From NCBI RefSeq assembly GCF_036320965.1, contig NC_092228.1, positions 14,653,307 to 14,717,306 of the forward strand: DNA of 64,000 bases, written 5' to 3'. This document shows positions 11,755 through 23,152 of the stretch, in pieces. The position numbers and the translations under genes were made by a program. Source of the DNA: Panulirus ornatus. Taxonomy: Eukaryota; Arthropoda; Malacostraca; Decapoda; Palinuridae. Position 1 is the stretch's first letter. Every line of letters begins with the position of its first letter. The notes beneath the pieces are model-generated. The model ran no database searches, had not been told where the DNA came from, and worked only from the letters and a program-made list of their open reading frames with translations.

Positions 11755-12425
11755 AATGTATCGTATAGATCGTACCGTCCTGTAGCGAGCAGCAGCCTGA
11801 CACACATCTTCCGTGAGTTACTGAGAAAATCATACGAGGGACTGGATCAACTTAGTCATACATTCTCACGACGGGAGTTTCACAGTCTCTATCTATCCAG
11901 TCCAATGTCACTCGGCAGTGTGGCTGGCTGGATGGATGCGGAGGGCAGGGGGATGGGATCAGCGTCGGGAGACGAGATGGCCTATGAGAAGTAGCGTGAT
12001 CACAGCCGCCTCCTCTCGTGTGTCTAATGTCCTCAATAGCCAGTCCGTCAACTTCGCAGCTTCGACAGTTACTCAGCTGAGATCTCTGGTGATAACCTCA
12101 TCACCCGTTGGTCTTCGACGAATCTCTATCGTGTTACTGTTAGTCCTGTTCTCGTTCCGAATGCTACACGAGACGATTTCCTTACTTAGCGAGAGAAGTC
12201 AAAAACAATTTCCCCAGTTGAACCTGTCATTTCTCGGTGGCCCCACTTGAAAGGTTTGGATGACGCCTGTTTTAAAGTGTTCAGGTCTCGTCGCCCGATG
12301 AGACTGCATCATACATTCCGGTATCATCCACACAGAATGACGGGCTGCTGTACTGTGTGGGAGGAACAGTAGGGGAGCGAGTACAGCACCCTGAGGGATA
12401 CAGTTTAGAACCCCTGCTGCTCTCT
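11755..12425 (-). mobile_element. degenerate LINE, RT palm to near the C-terminus
   Basis: On the minus strand, 12402-12361 reads 'CIPQGAVLAPLLFLP', an almost perfect match to the GIPQGSVLGPLLF motif of CR1/jockey-type RTs. After one frameshift, 12344-12301 reads 'FCVDDTGMYDAVSSGDET', the catalytic FADDT box with one inserted residue. The segment 'LKQASSKPFKWGHREMTG' (about 12275-12220) fits the post-catalytic L..DL..L..W region. 'MTKLIQSL' (11859-11836) and 'RYRTVRS' (about 11780) correspond to ATKLIPSL and RRRLRGD. PQG to TKLIQSL is about 540 bp, close to the family's spacing, so this is one copy. Opposite-strand frames at 11707-12250 are shadows of it. Confidence 0.85.
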
Positions 12426-12429
12426 CCCA

Positions 12430-12600
12430 CTGCTGCAGTCCCTCCTACAGCTGCACATACTGTTGTCCCCAACAGCTGTATCTACTCGTGCCCTTCCCAT
12501 AGCTGCACCAGCTGCTGTCCTCCCCACTGCTGCATCTGGTGCTGTCCTTCCCACTGCTGCACCTCCCAGTTTCTCCCGCAGCTGCAAATGCTCCTCTCCC
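12430..12600. repeat. degenerate 'cccactgctgca' repeat
   Basis: A loose array of 'cccactgctgcac', 'cccatagctgcac' and similar units of irregular spacing. It gives Cys/Pro/Ala-rich frames on both strands that should not be read as a protein. Confidence 0.55.
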
Positions 12601-12925
12601 TGCAACTTCGTCTCAGGTACGTGCACACAAAAGGCAAAAACATATAAAAAGACTTTTCATTACTCGAAATGCCCGCACGGTAAACTTTACGCGGCCAAAT
12701 TAACCCTTTCGGAGAAAAACGTTGTCTAAGTTTAGAAACTGTGACCTGTGGGCCTGGCGCTGGCCTCTGCAACAGTGCTAACCCTGGCTGGCCACTACCA
12801 CACAATGCACGTCACACACACACATACAGTGAGCAGCCATTCCTTAGGTAATTCAGGACGCAACCATAACATGACTAGTCCATTACACATTATCACGGGA
12901 CGAGGCTTTCAAAGCCCGACCATAG

Positions 12926-12927
<2 letters not shown>

Positions 12928-13012
<85 letters not shown>
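12928..13012. repeat. (AT)n microsatellite
   Basis: About 42 AT units with a single C interruption at 12991. Confidence 0.97.
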
Positions 13013-13091
13013 ATTCCTGATACCTTAAGGTAACAATCAGCTCCATTACCAAGTCTGTAGATGCGCCGAGGTTGTCAGACGCACGAGGAGT

Positions 13092-13094
<3 letters not shown>

Positions 13095-13173
<79 letters not shown>

Positions 13174-13201
13174 CCCCACACACACACACACACACACACA
13201 C
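13095..13201. repeat. compound (CT)n(CA)n microsatellite
   Basis: About 37 CT units, 'ctcc' punctuation, then about 12 CA units. Confidence 0.97.
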
Positions 13202-13567
13202 TGTTACAATAATTCTGTGGGCTGCTGGGGCAATATTTTTTCGAGTAAATATGTTACTAGTGAGCAGGAATACTGCGTCGGCAAAATGGGATGTATTAGT
13301 TGGAAAATGGCGGAGGTGAATAATCATACCACTGAACAATGCCATTCCACCGTTCTCCGACGGTGTCGTGGTAGTGACTCCTCCATGTAAGTCTAATTCC
13401 AAACGTCGATGGCCAGGTGGTCAACGCTAACATTCGACTGAGTCCTTGGTGTACGTGTGTCTTAATTTCTGGCCCTCCACAAGGGCTGGAAGGCAAGAGA
13501 CTGAATCTACTAGTACCAGTAAAATTCAAAGGAGCCATAAATGCAAAGTGTCTCAAAACTCCAAACT
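13202..13567. other. unassigned sequence
   Basis: An 86-codon minus-strand frame is present but shows no domain. Confidence 0.4.
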
Positions 13568-13738
13568 TGTAGTTAGAACTCAGTGTTTACTTTAAGTTCA
13601 ACATTAAGTTCAAACTACATGTCATAAACTGGCGTACACATACCCATTAGCACCCATGGGAGGGTACATGGCAGTTTATGACATGCAATATGAACATCTG
13701 TTGAACGAAGAGTTCAATGAGAATTCTGCCTACGTGTC
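13568..13738. repeat. imperfect palindrome, about 170 bp
   Basis: A perfect 14-bp inverted pair, 'catgtcataaactg' (13619-13632) and 'cagtttatgacatg' (13671-13684), sits inside longer diverged arms. The left outer arm, reverse-complemented, shares 'tgaac', 'tgttgaac' and 'tgag..ttct' blocks with the right arm in the same order. The centre ('tacccat' / 'atgggagggta') also partly pairs. It could fold into a long hairpin. It may be a MITE-like element or an inverted duplication; no terminal target duplication is visible. Confidence 0.75.
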
Positions 13739-13839
13739 CAGAATTTAGCAGAGGTGTACAATAAGATATAACTGTTTACATACCGAGGACCTAAAGTTCT
13801 TTGGCTAAACAGCTGGAAGCAGAAATAATTGTGGACCGC

Positions 13840-13935
13840 CTGGCGAAGACAGCAAACGTCATGGTCCAACTTGTGGAGACAGCAAACGTCATGGTCCAAC
13901 ATGTGGACAGGGCAAACGTCATGGTAGACCTGATA
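13840..13935. repeat. 30-bp tandem repeat, about 3 copies
   Basis: Shared block 'gcaaacgtcatggt' at exact 30-bp steps. The period divides by three, so frames stay open on both strands. Confidence 0.88.
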
Positions 13936-14235
13936 ATATTAGTCTCAAGACAAATATATACAAAGTCAGGTTGCTGGGGGGTGGGGTACGTGCGCCTACC
14001 GTCCACGGTCTCAAACAGCCTGACTGATCAGAGGAGCAAGGGAGAAGCTTGGCAGCAGACCGGACCATGAATGTATAAACATGTCTCCAACATCAGCGAA
14101 GGATTACGCTAAGGTATAGCAGAAACGCTAACTATAAAGAACTGAAGAAGATTAACAAGATTTTAAAAAAAATCAACTGAACTCCGTGCCAGAGTTGTAA
14201 CCGCTTCACCATCCTTGTAGTGATCTGTGGCCAGC

Positions 14236-14390
14236 AGCCGCCTCGGGAAGTACTACCCTCCTCTCCTGACATACGGGTGTTAAAGCGCAGCCCTGAACCA
14301 TCGTACACCCTCAGTGTCGGGAGGTTGTAGACAGCTACCCGCCCTGGGAAGTCCTACCCTCCTTACTCAGGGGTGTTGAGGTGAGGCCCC
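14236..14390. repeat. imperfect direct duplication, about 100-bp spacing
   Basis: 'gggaagtactaccctcct' near 14249 recurs as 'gggaagtcctaccctcct' near 14345, each followed by a 'gggtgtt'-containing segment. Confidence 0.65.
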
Positions 14391-14714
14391 GCGTCAGCAG
14401 CACAGATTAAGTTGACAAGCTACACTTATCATCACATTTCTACACATATATTCCCTGGGTTTTATCGCCCGCTTTCCATGCTGTTTCTCCTGCCCCTTCT
14501 TTTGTCTGAAGTTTTATGATATTTTCCTTCTCTGTGACGACCTCAGCGAGGGACAGGAGCCTCACCAGGAAAGCTGTGTCCAGCACCAGCAGCAGCGGCA
14601 GCTGGTTACGCCAGCCACAGCCAGGCAGCGGCCAGCCTGCCGGGAGACCCACTCGTGATGGACGCACCTCTAACCTTTGCTAAGCATACCTGGACTCGTC
14701 TCTACCCGCGCGCG

Positions 14715-14715
<1 letters not shown>

Positions 14716-14747
<32 letters not shown>
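14716..14747. repeat. (AC)n microsatellite
   Basis: About 15 AC units following a short CG run. Confidence 0.96.
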
Positions 14748-14748
<1 letters not shown>

Positions 14749-15101
14749 GGTCAGCCTCAGGCCTAGAACTTCCCTTGTGGAATCCTTCGCCCCTCGTCCC
14801 TGCATTTTGCTACACCACCACCTCCTGCCCGCCGGCTGGTCGTGTACCCCGCGGATGAATTATCATAGCTGGCCGGTAATTACCCCCGGTATTTACCCAG
14901 CGCCGGTCGTAACATGCGCCGGCAGTAACAGTAAAGTCTCCGGCCACACAGCGTAAGCCGCTTCTGACTTGCTGTCTCCCCGGTATTCTTTTCCGAGAGT
15001 CGACCACGTCTCTCCTCCTGCAAAGGATTATATTTACGTGTGTGTGTATCCCAGTGCACACTACTGTATCATCCCGGCTGGCCTCGCAAGGCCAGTGACC
15101 A

Positions 15102-15106
15102 CGTGT

Positions 15107-15149
<43 letters not shown>
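15102..15149. repeat. (GT)n microsatellite
   Basis: About 23 GT units with one AT interruption. Confidence 0.96.
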
Positions 15150-15150
<1 letters not shown>

Positions 15151-15339
15151 AGGGGAAGGGAGGGCTGGAGGCAGCTGATACCACACATCAGCACAGTGAA
15201 CATCATTATAACCCACAGCCACAGGATCCACTCCACTCATGCGCTCATAACTTCCCTCACTGCATGACAGGAAATGACCACATACTTGTGGAGAAAACTG
15301 GTCCCTTGGCCTTGATGGGAGGGTGAGGCTGGGCCGGGG

Positions 15340-15560
15340 GACCGCACCTACACCTCCCCCGTCCACCTCACCAACACCTACACCTACCCTGTGTCCCTCC
15401 CACAGAACCTACACGTGTACATCCTCTCCCTAGCACTTACGACAACCCCTTGTCCCTTCCCACAGTACCAACATATCCCTCCTTAAGTGCCTACACCATC
15501 CTCGTCTCCCCCTCCACAACACCACCTCCTTCCCCTTCCACACGCCCCTAAACCATCCCC
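15340..15560. repeat. degenerate C-rich 'cctacacc' sequence
   Basis: Loose repetition of 'cacctacacctccc' and 'cttcccacagtacc'-like phrases, not a clean array. Confidence 0.4.

Positions 15561-15561
<1 letters not shown>

Positions 15562-15611
<50 letters not shown>
15562..15611. repeat. (CT)n microsatellite
   Basis: About 25 CT units. Confidence 0.97.
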
Positions 15612-15615
<4 letters not shown>

Positions 15616-16582
15616 CCCACACCACCCTACACCTCCCGCAGCACTAGCACCACCCCGAACCCTCCCCCACCATACAGTACCTCCTCAGGATCGACTCCTG
15701 CAGGAATTACCCTCAGCAGGCACTGACGGGGGGGCCCCCCAACGTCTGCTACCCCAGCCATTTACAGACCCCTCCCCCTCCACCCATCCTGCACCTTCAT
15801 CAAGCACCCAACACCTCGCACCACGGCCTCCATGACCACCGACTTCCTCACCCAGCAGTATGAGGATGGCCAGACACCCCACCTCAACACCCAGCAACCT
15901 ACACCTTCCACGGAGTACCCACACCAATGGCCCCTGCAAGCACTCACGTCCTGCTCTAAACACTAACAACGGACGCCACCACTGGCCAGCCTGGTCTGAG
16001 ACCCGTACCCACCCGCCCCCACCAAGCACCAGCCGGTGAGCGAGCGAGCGAGCGAGCACACTCACCGCCAGCATGCACACCTCCTCCATCTACTACGCCC
16101 AGCAGGTATACATATTCAGGTCTTCAAGACTCTTGAACCTGTTACCAGGAAATCTTGGAAACACAGCGAGGACACCTCCACGATGTCTTAGAGGGAAACA
16201 TAACAGGTTTTCCAGTGTGGATCAGATCAGCTGAGGTGTACAGGAGGCAGGGGTATGTACGATGCTTGCTCCCAGACCTTGTCCTGCCTGAATGATGAGG
16301 AGACAATAGCGTTAGGATGGTCAAAGACCGACTGCGGGGGCAGACGAGGACCCCGGAACTGGCTAAGGGCAAACTCGAGCACCAGCACCACAACAACACC
16401 CTCGCCTGAGGGCCGAGTCCACAACAATTCGTTATTTTTTAACGAAAAGAAAAAAAATAAAAAAAAACTTGACTCCCAACCACAAGTGCCAGGATGTAGT
16501 TCCTACCACACTCTACGTTCAGCTACATGTACATATGCCTTACTAAACCAGCTGATGATTTATCAATACACAGAGTATTCCA
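15612..16582. other. unassigned sequence with a short (GAGC)n tract
   Basis: GAGC tetranucleotide tract at 16038-16058. A 134-codon minus-strand frame at 15685-16089 is Gly/Val/Trp-rich because the plus strand is C-rich. Nothing recognised. Confidence 0.45.
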
Positions 16583-16812
16583 ACATATACGGTGCTATTC
16601 ATATACGGTGCTATACATATACGGTGCTATACATATACGGTGCTATACATATACGGTGCTATACATATACGGTGCTATACATATACGGTGCTATACATAT
16701 ACGGTGCTATTCATATACGGTGCTATACATATACGGTGCTATACATAAACGGTGCTATACATATACGGTGCTATATATATATACGGTGTTATACATATAC
16801 GGTGCTATACAG
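16583..16812. repeat. 16-bp minisatellite, about 14 copies
   Basis: Unit 'atatacggtgctatac' in near-perfect tandem, with single-base variants (tt for ta, 'aacgg' once) and one 'tatata' insertion. Sixteen bases is one more than five codons and the unit has no stop in any plus-strand phase, so it creates overlapping Tyr/Ile/Cys frames that are not genes. Confidence 0.97.
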
Positions 16813-16984
16813 CATGCTGAACCATTCCTCCCCCCTGGCTACCGTCATATAACGGTGAGGGACGTGTCGGCGTCAAGTGTGGAGGTGGAGCCTACGAGAT
16901 GTAAATATGATCCTTTCATGTGAGGCTCAGGTTCTTCCCGCATGCCCGGCCCGGCCTCAACAACCCTCGCGTCTACTTAACCCC

Positions 16985-17075
16985 TGTACCACCCAGGGTG
17001 CCATCCTTGACCTCGGAGGCACGACCCTTGGCCGGGGTGAACCTGGCCTTTGACCTGATCCTTGAGTGTTAGCTT
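16985..17075. repeat. dispersed short repeat ('gacctgatccttgag' family)
   Basis: 'gacctgatccttgag' at 17052-17066, preceded by diverged 'gcacgaccctt' sequence. The same core recurs elsewhere in the window. Confidence 0.55.
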
Positions 17076-19119
17076 TTGGGGTGATACACCAGCTTGCTCC
17101 CACACCCGCGCCGTGGGGATACAAGACCTCTGAGACCATGTGTATGCGTAAGGTAAGATGTGTACATTATTTCTTCTTACTGCATCACGATAATTTTGCA
17201 GTCTACTGTCCGTGTTTTTTCGCGGTCTTCCATGCCAAAAGGAAGGTCCCCACTCCCTTTCCCCTACAGTTCACGCTTCCGAAGACTATGGACTTGTAAA
17301 CCTTGAAGATTTTCCAGTCTACATGTCGAAGAATACATTCCTCAGACCAGCAAGTGCCCCATCCAAGTCCTCTTTCAACTGTCGACAGTCGCTACGGGCT
17401 GGGAACGATCACCCACAACGACCGTGTAGTCTGGTGAATACCAGCGCTTTTCAACACCCTTAACTGGTTGGTGCTGCTCTCGCTCTGATGGTCTCCCACA
17501 ACTCAGCGCAACGCCTCCCAAATGGCGCGACGGCTGCTTTGTTGTGCTCGCTATGAGTAACGTCATCTGACTTTACTACTCCTGGATGCTTTACCACCTC
17601 CAGTAATAAAATGATGTCTGTTTACCACCATCTGATCTGTCCAGGGTTTTATATCTTTCATTTCCCTTATACAGGAGGAGCTGAACCTTATCTCCGATGA
17701 AAGAGCATCTTGACACCTGCGGCCCAATGGAATCCAGTGCTTCTTAAAAAAAAAGGATTCCATTTATTCTAGTATATCACCTGGAAACTACGATACGAAT
17801 CTGTATTTTGTTTGTATGTTGATCATGAGAAGGAAACACATCTGATGAGTGTCTTGGGCTACAGACTTGTGCACCTGATTCATGCTGTATGATGTGTTAA
17901 GTGGATGCTCCTGTTTTGTACAGCTTGTGATATATGATCATAATCATAAAGTTGATCTTCGTTCCTTGTCATCTTTACTCTCTATTCTAATCATTTTCTT
18001 TGAATCAATCGGATGGTTGCCAGACGCATTACACTCCTGCGCTGACATGACGTCATGGTGACAACCATGTAAACGGAGTGATTAGAGTCAGTTAACGTAT
18101 ACCTAACGACTCTCTCAAAGACATGATTGCCTGCTGGTGTTCATGCTATCGGTCAGTGACGTCACGTGACGAGCGGAGGAGGAGAGCTACCTGCTGGGGT
18201 AGTCACAGAAGTCCAGATTCTTGGTTCCAGGGGAACCTCTACGACCATGTTCGTCAGGTTCCAGGGACCTGGCAGAAGGGGGGCAGAAGTCATGACCATG
18301 GATGGTTCCAGTGGTCCCCTCCAGGTCCTGTGGCCCCACAGGGTTCACCACCACCACCATGAAACACTAGATCCCCTCTCCATGACCTCACCAGAATCAT
18401 CATTTGTGTAAAAAGAACAAAAAGAAATGGAGGACAAGGTCCACATAATATACGGTACTACCAGCGTGTTTAAGAATATCATCCTAGCCAAGTTATATGA
18501 GACATGTGAAGAAGTCCACCTTGTTGAATATGTGTCTGCTGGTGGTGCAGCCTCCCAACCACTGCTGGGTGTCTCTCTCATGGCCTCAAGCTATGGGGGG
18601 GGGGAGCGATGTTTGGTTGGCACAAGCAAGAATGTCATACATAAATCACTTACAGGATCGTGAGCCAGTGCCCTGCCAACCCAACCTTGACAAAGCCACA
18701 AGACATAACAGAGCGGCCTGGCTAGCCGCCCACTCGCCAGCCCAGCGTGTCCCTCCTCACCCCCCCTCACCTTCAGGCCGCCACGCCCTCGAGTCACTAA
18801 TACAGTCACTAAAACGTGTCCAAGCAAGTGAAACAAAGCCCACTTCCCAAACGACGCCACCATGTTCCTGCCACCAGGTCACGTCGTATTACCACCGCAC
18901 GGACAGTAATGTTTCCGGCGTCTGGTTTCTCTTCCTGGCATGGACACTGTACAGGGCAGTCGAGACTCAGGTTACATTTAATTAAAATCTAATGTTGGGA
19001 ACGACGCTCGTAAAACATTCTGGTTGATGATGTAATTACGAAGCTTTACTACACCCACACAAAGCAGCTTTTCTTGTTGTTCGTTAAGTCTTTTTTTTTG
19101 CTTATGTGACTTGACTTCC

Positions 19120-19121
<2 letters not shown>
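17076..19121. other. unassigned sequence
   Basis: Two perfect TGACGTCA palindromes at 18048-18055 and 18157-18164, the second overlapping CACGTG. No gene recognised; the longest frame (18497-18985, 162 codons) shows no domain. Confidence 0.45.

Positions 19122-19195
<74 letters not shown>
19122..19195. repeat. (GA)n microsatellite
   Basis: About 37 uninterrupted GA units. Confidence 0.97.
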
Positions 19196-19198
<3 letters not shown>

Positions 19199-19237
19199 TC
19201 ATAACGAAAGTGCGCTATATTCTACTGAAAGGCGTAC

Positions 19238-19288
19238 GTGTGTGTGTGTCTGTGTGTCTGTGTGTGTGTGTGTGTGCGCGCGCGTGCG
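19238..19288. repeat. compound (GT)n/(GC)n microsatellite
   Basis: GT units with two 'ct' breaks, ending in a short GC run. Confidence 0.93.
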
Positions 19289-19517
19289 CACAGGAGCGAG
19301 GATGGGGTTGAACAAATAAACTTCAACAAACATATCCTCACAGCGGTGTTTGCGTGATCATCATACGTAATATTATCATCACCTCCAAACACAAAACACG
19401 TGATCCACTAACGTGTAACCATACGCGAGTCTCCTCTAACAAGTGTATTGTTACACAACAAATGTCTGAAGTTCTTACCCAACCAGTGTCTTCCATGTTT
19501 CAAGAAACAAGTCCCCC

Positions 19518-19770
19518 AAGCCTTTACCCCACAAGTCTGGTAAGCCTTGCCCTACAAGTCACGCAGACCTTAGCCTTACCCTACGCCTCCCAAGCCTTTA
19601 CCCCACAAGTCTGGTAAGCCTTGCCCTACAAGTCACGCAAGCCTTAGGTTTAACCTACGCCTCCCAAGGCTTTACCCCACAAGTCTGGCAAGCCTTGCCC
19701 TACAAGTCACGCAAGCCTTAGGCTTAACCTACGCCTCCGAAGCCTTACACTACAAGTCTGGCGAGCCTTG
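19518..19770. repeat. 74-bp minisatellite, about 3.4 copies
   Basis: Unit starts at 19518, 19592, 19666 and 19740, an exact 74-bp period. Each carries 'ccccacaagtctgg', 'aagccttgccctaca' and 'cctacgcctcc'. 'aagcctt' phrases also repeat inside the unit, so it arose from a shorter one. Confidence 0.95.
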
Positions 19771-20258
19771 AACCCTCCCTGTGCAACTGAAGCACACTGC
19801 TTTACCCCCGACAGCAACACGGGACGACCCCCCTCCTCCACGTGCCCTCCCACCTCCCACAACCGCAGCTCCCCACAACCCACAGACAAGAAAGAGGGAG
19901 GGGAGGAGGGGTCGAAACAACGCGTCCTAAACACCAGACAGACATGATATATGTAATGTCATGTTCTTCTTTGAAATTTCCTCTACATTTCCTGCAGCAG
20001 AGAACAGCCCCCGACGCCCCTGCCCAAATTCCCAGGCTGCGTGGATCGCGAACGCCGCCACCCGCCTCTCGTACCATCACCCAGGACCTCACATTATGAC
20101 CTGCGATCTACAAATTCCATGACGCGCAGCAAACCTCTCCTCCATCACCTCATCCTCACCTTCTACAATGTATGAAATCTGAATTCTGAATCCATCTTGA
20201 GGAGCTTCGTTTTCTTTCAAGTTATAGTCGGGTACTTCCTTAACAACAACAACAAGAA

Positions 20259-20259
<1 letters not shown>

Positions 20260-20310
<51 letters not shown>

Positions 20311-20318
20311 TAATAATT
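20260..20318. repeat. (AAT)n microsatellite
   Basis: About 17 AAT units, decaying at the right end into A/T-rich sequence that runs to 20420. Confidence 0.95.
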
Positions 20319-20448
20319 ATAATAACATAAAAAACAAATACAGTTAAATTTCGTAAATAATAACAATAATTATAATAACTAATAAACATAATATAGTACA
20401 GAAACAAATGCATTTGAATTTCATAAACATGAAAAAGAACACGACCAA

Positions 20449-20491
<43 letters not shown>
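20449..20491. repeat. (AAT)n microsatellite
   Basis: About 14 AAT units, the second of a pair 130 bp apart. Confidence 0.95.
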
Positions 20492-20492
<1 letters not shown>

Positions 20493-20715
20493 GTTGAAAA
20501 AGAAGTGCATCAAAAATTCATGGGCCATCTGTCCCCTCAGTGGACTCAATTGCAACACCACGAACATGTCCAGGACTGTAACCCCGGGAGGTGGTGGTGG
20601 TCGGTCACCCACCACGTACGGTGCACACAACATACGGCTGGTGACATCACAACTACAATAAGATGAGGTTGGGTGAGGCTGAGGGGCGGCCCACCGAGTC
20701 TGAGACTCGCCTTGA

Positions 20716-20723
20716 TTATAAAT
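20716..20723 (+). promoter_or_regulatory. TATA-like box
   Basis: 'tataaata', a full consensus TATA, with a 'ggggcgg' GC-box-like motif about 30 bp upstream. No start codon or coding frame follows within 150 bp, so function is doubtful. Confidence 0.2.
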
Positions 20724-20890
20724 AGGGCCCAAGTCATCCATCCACACGCCAACGCTCGAGCCCTTGAGGTTCTTTACACAGACCGATCTCCTCCACGCTC
20801 GGGAACTGTAACTGAATCACAGCTTATTCGCGCGTGAGGTCAGGTCAATACAGGTCGACGAGAGAGAGCGAGAGGGAGGGAGGAAGGGAC

Positions 20891-20891
<1 letters not shown>

Positions 20892-20980
<89 letters not shown>
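20892..20980. repeat. (GA)n microsatellite
   Basis: About 44 GA units preceded by GGGA-rich sequence. Confidence 0.97.
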
Positions 20981-20983
<3 letters not shown>

Positions 20984-21031
20984 CGTATGTATGTACGTAT
21001 GAAACCATAAATAAACCAGCGGCTCGGAGGA

Positions 21032-21053
21032 GCCTCCTCCTCCTCCTCCTCCT
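21032..21053. repeat. (CCT)n microsatellite
   Basis: About seven CCT units; a complementary (GGA)n tract lies at 21171-21198. Confidence 0.9.
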
Positions 21054-21170
21054 CCATCGCTCACCTCGCCGTAAACAGCCTGTTAAGAGGAAATCATCAA
21101 GTCGGATCCCAGGTGTCAGATCTGGCGGGTTCATGGCGGCTATCACAAGGGCAAGATGCGAGGCAGCATG

Positions 21171-21198
21171 ACGGAGGAGGAGGAGGAGGAGGAGGAGT
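21171..21198. repeat. (GGA)n microsatellite
   Basis: About nine GGA units, inverted with respect to the CCT tract 120 bp upstream. Confidence 0.9.
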
Positions 21199-22125
21199 GG
21201 TCCATCGATCACTTCCCTACAGTTATACTACAATCCGCTAAATTGGTCCTCAACACAATTTCTTTCCCTTCTTTTTTTCTCCCCCAATTTCAGCCACAGA
21301 CCATTTTGCCCAGTGGTGGTCATACTGCAGACGCTGGCTGGATGGGCATATGAACCCGGGCGACTTGATAATATGGACCGTCGATAAATCATCCCTGGAA
21401 AGTTTTGATTTAGCTGTCAACACACCTCAACCCTCCACAACGGGTCTTTAGAGGACGATCCAAGAGTGGGAAGTCTTGAGGCACGACGACGACGACGACC
21501 CGTCGTGATGGCAGCTCACCAACTGAGCTTCAAAAAAAAAAAAAAGAGAGAAAAAACTATTCCTCCATAACACGTCCAATGAACCAGCGCTTATACGCTC
21601 AAACCTAACACTTTACAGCCCACAGCATCGGATCCACGATGCCAAAAATGGCCCATGAGCATCAGGCGATTGCCAGAAATACAGGTAATGTGGCGTAATA
21701 AAGACCACAACACCGGATGCGTCGCCCCCCCCACAAAAAAAAAACAACCACGCATCATCAGGCGCTCACCAAAATAAACATTTCGGGCCAAAATCGCCCA
21801 CGAGCATCACCATCACCATCATCCAGCGCGCGCCGGTGATAATGCAACTTCAAGAGGAGTTGGAGAGCCGGGTAATGCGTCCTCCCCGCTGACACCTCCA
21901 CCAGAAAACCTTTTAACCACATAAAACATCTTTCCTATGACAAGACTCTCCCCTGGTACGTACGAACCAGACGGATACGTAACTTTAAAGAAAAAATCCT
22001 AAAAAAAAAAAAAAAATCGGGGGTAGCAGACTGGCATTACTACTCACACTCCACTTGAAGTAGAGCAATATATGGTGAAGCAACGAGTGATTTTATAACT
22101 TGCACAAACACGAGACGTTCAGTGA
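21199..22125. other. unassigned sequence
   Basis: Short A-runs near 21533, 21735 and 22000; no gene or element recognised. Confidence 0.45.
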
Positions 22126-22330
22126 GAACGTTTCGAAGCTCCTGATACCGTGTTGATGACGACCATGAACGTTTCGAAGCTCCTGATACCGTGTTGATGA
22201 CGACCATGAACGTTTCGAAGCTCCTGACACCGTGTTGATGACGACCATGAACGTTTCGAAGCTCCTGACACCGTGTTGATGACGACCATGAACGTTTCGA
22301 AGCTCCTGACACCGTGTTGATGACGACCGC
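22126..22330. repeat. 41-bp minisatellite, 5 copies
   Basis: Unit starts at 22126, 22167, 22208, 22249 and 22290. Each carries 'gaacgtttcgaagctcctga' and 'ccgtgttgatgacgacca'. The only systematic variation is ATACCG in the first two copies and ACACCG in the rest. Confidence 0.97.
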
Positions 22331-22741
22331 TCAAGGCTTCTGAGAACCAGTGTGTCGTTGTCTCGCGATCAGATCGTGTGAGGGACACGCATTAAATGCT
22401 ACATAACAAGACCATGATGGTCTACGACCAGGATATCTTGCTGGAGGACGGTACAAGTAGTATCCTACATTCCTAACCTACAGAGATGGAGAGAGGATAA
22501 TGAAGGAGTGGATGAGTCTGGTGCCTGGGTTTGGTCAAGGGATGGGGGGGGTGGGTCCGATGGAGAGGGTGGGTGGCTGGGGGAGAGGGCAAGCGACCGA
22601 TCATCCGTCATCACTATTCTGGGAGCGCACGTCACGTGGAGCAGCAGGTCTCACACCTCAGTTATTGCCTGCCTCCGTTACCACACCTCCTCCAGGGCGT
22701 TGCGTGCGCACCGCCGCTGAAGGGCGGCGGGTGGGTACCCG

Positions 22742-22744
<3 letters not shown>

Positions 22745-22783
<39 letters not shown>
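22745..22783. repeat. (GT)n microsatellite
   Basis: About 19 GT units. Confidence 0.97.
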
Positions 22784-22784
<1 letters not shown>

Positions 22785-22880
22785 CGAACGCCCTTGTGCA
22801 CGACGGAGCGACCTTCGTATAATGATGGCTTTTCCTCTGGACTGACCGTAACGGTTAGGTTAAAGGTCAAGCGCGGGTTG

Positions 22881-23152
22881 GTACACTCGTGCTCCAGGGT
22901 CGTACCGTCGTGCTCCAGGGTCGTACCTTCGTGCTCCAGGGTCGTACCGTCGTGCTCCAGGGTTGTACCTTCGTGCTCCAAGGTCGTATCGTCGTGCTCA
23001 GGAAGCATACCGTCGTGCTCCAGGGTCGTACCTTCGTGCTCGAGGGTCGTACCTTCGTGCTCCAGGGTCGTACCCTCGTGCTCAAGGGTCGTACCCTCGT
23101 GCTCAAGGGTCGTACCGTCGTGCTCAGGAGGCGAACCGTCGTGTTCAAGGGG
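22881..23152. repeat. 21-bp minisatellite, about 13 copies
   Basis: Unit 'gtgctccagggtcgtacc' plus 'gtc' or 'ttc'. Later copies read 'gtgctcaagggtcgtacc'. The period is seven codons, so several frames on both strands stay open; they are not genes. It is a local expansion of the dispersed family also seen near 16.99, 40.69, 53.15, 60.34 and 63.85 kb. Confidence 0.95.

Noticed and set aside
16255..16923. 222-codon plus-strand frame
   Set aside because: Its central part is the 16-bp array read as a Tyr/Ile/Cys repeat.
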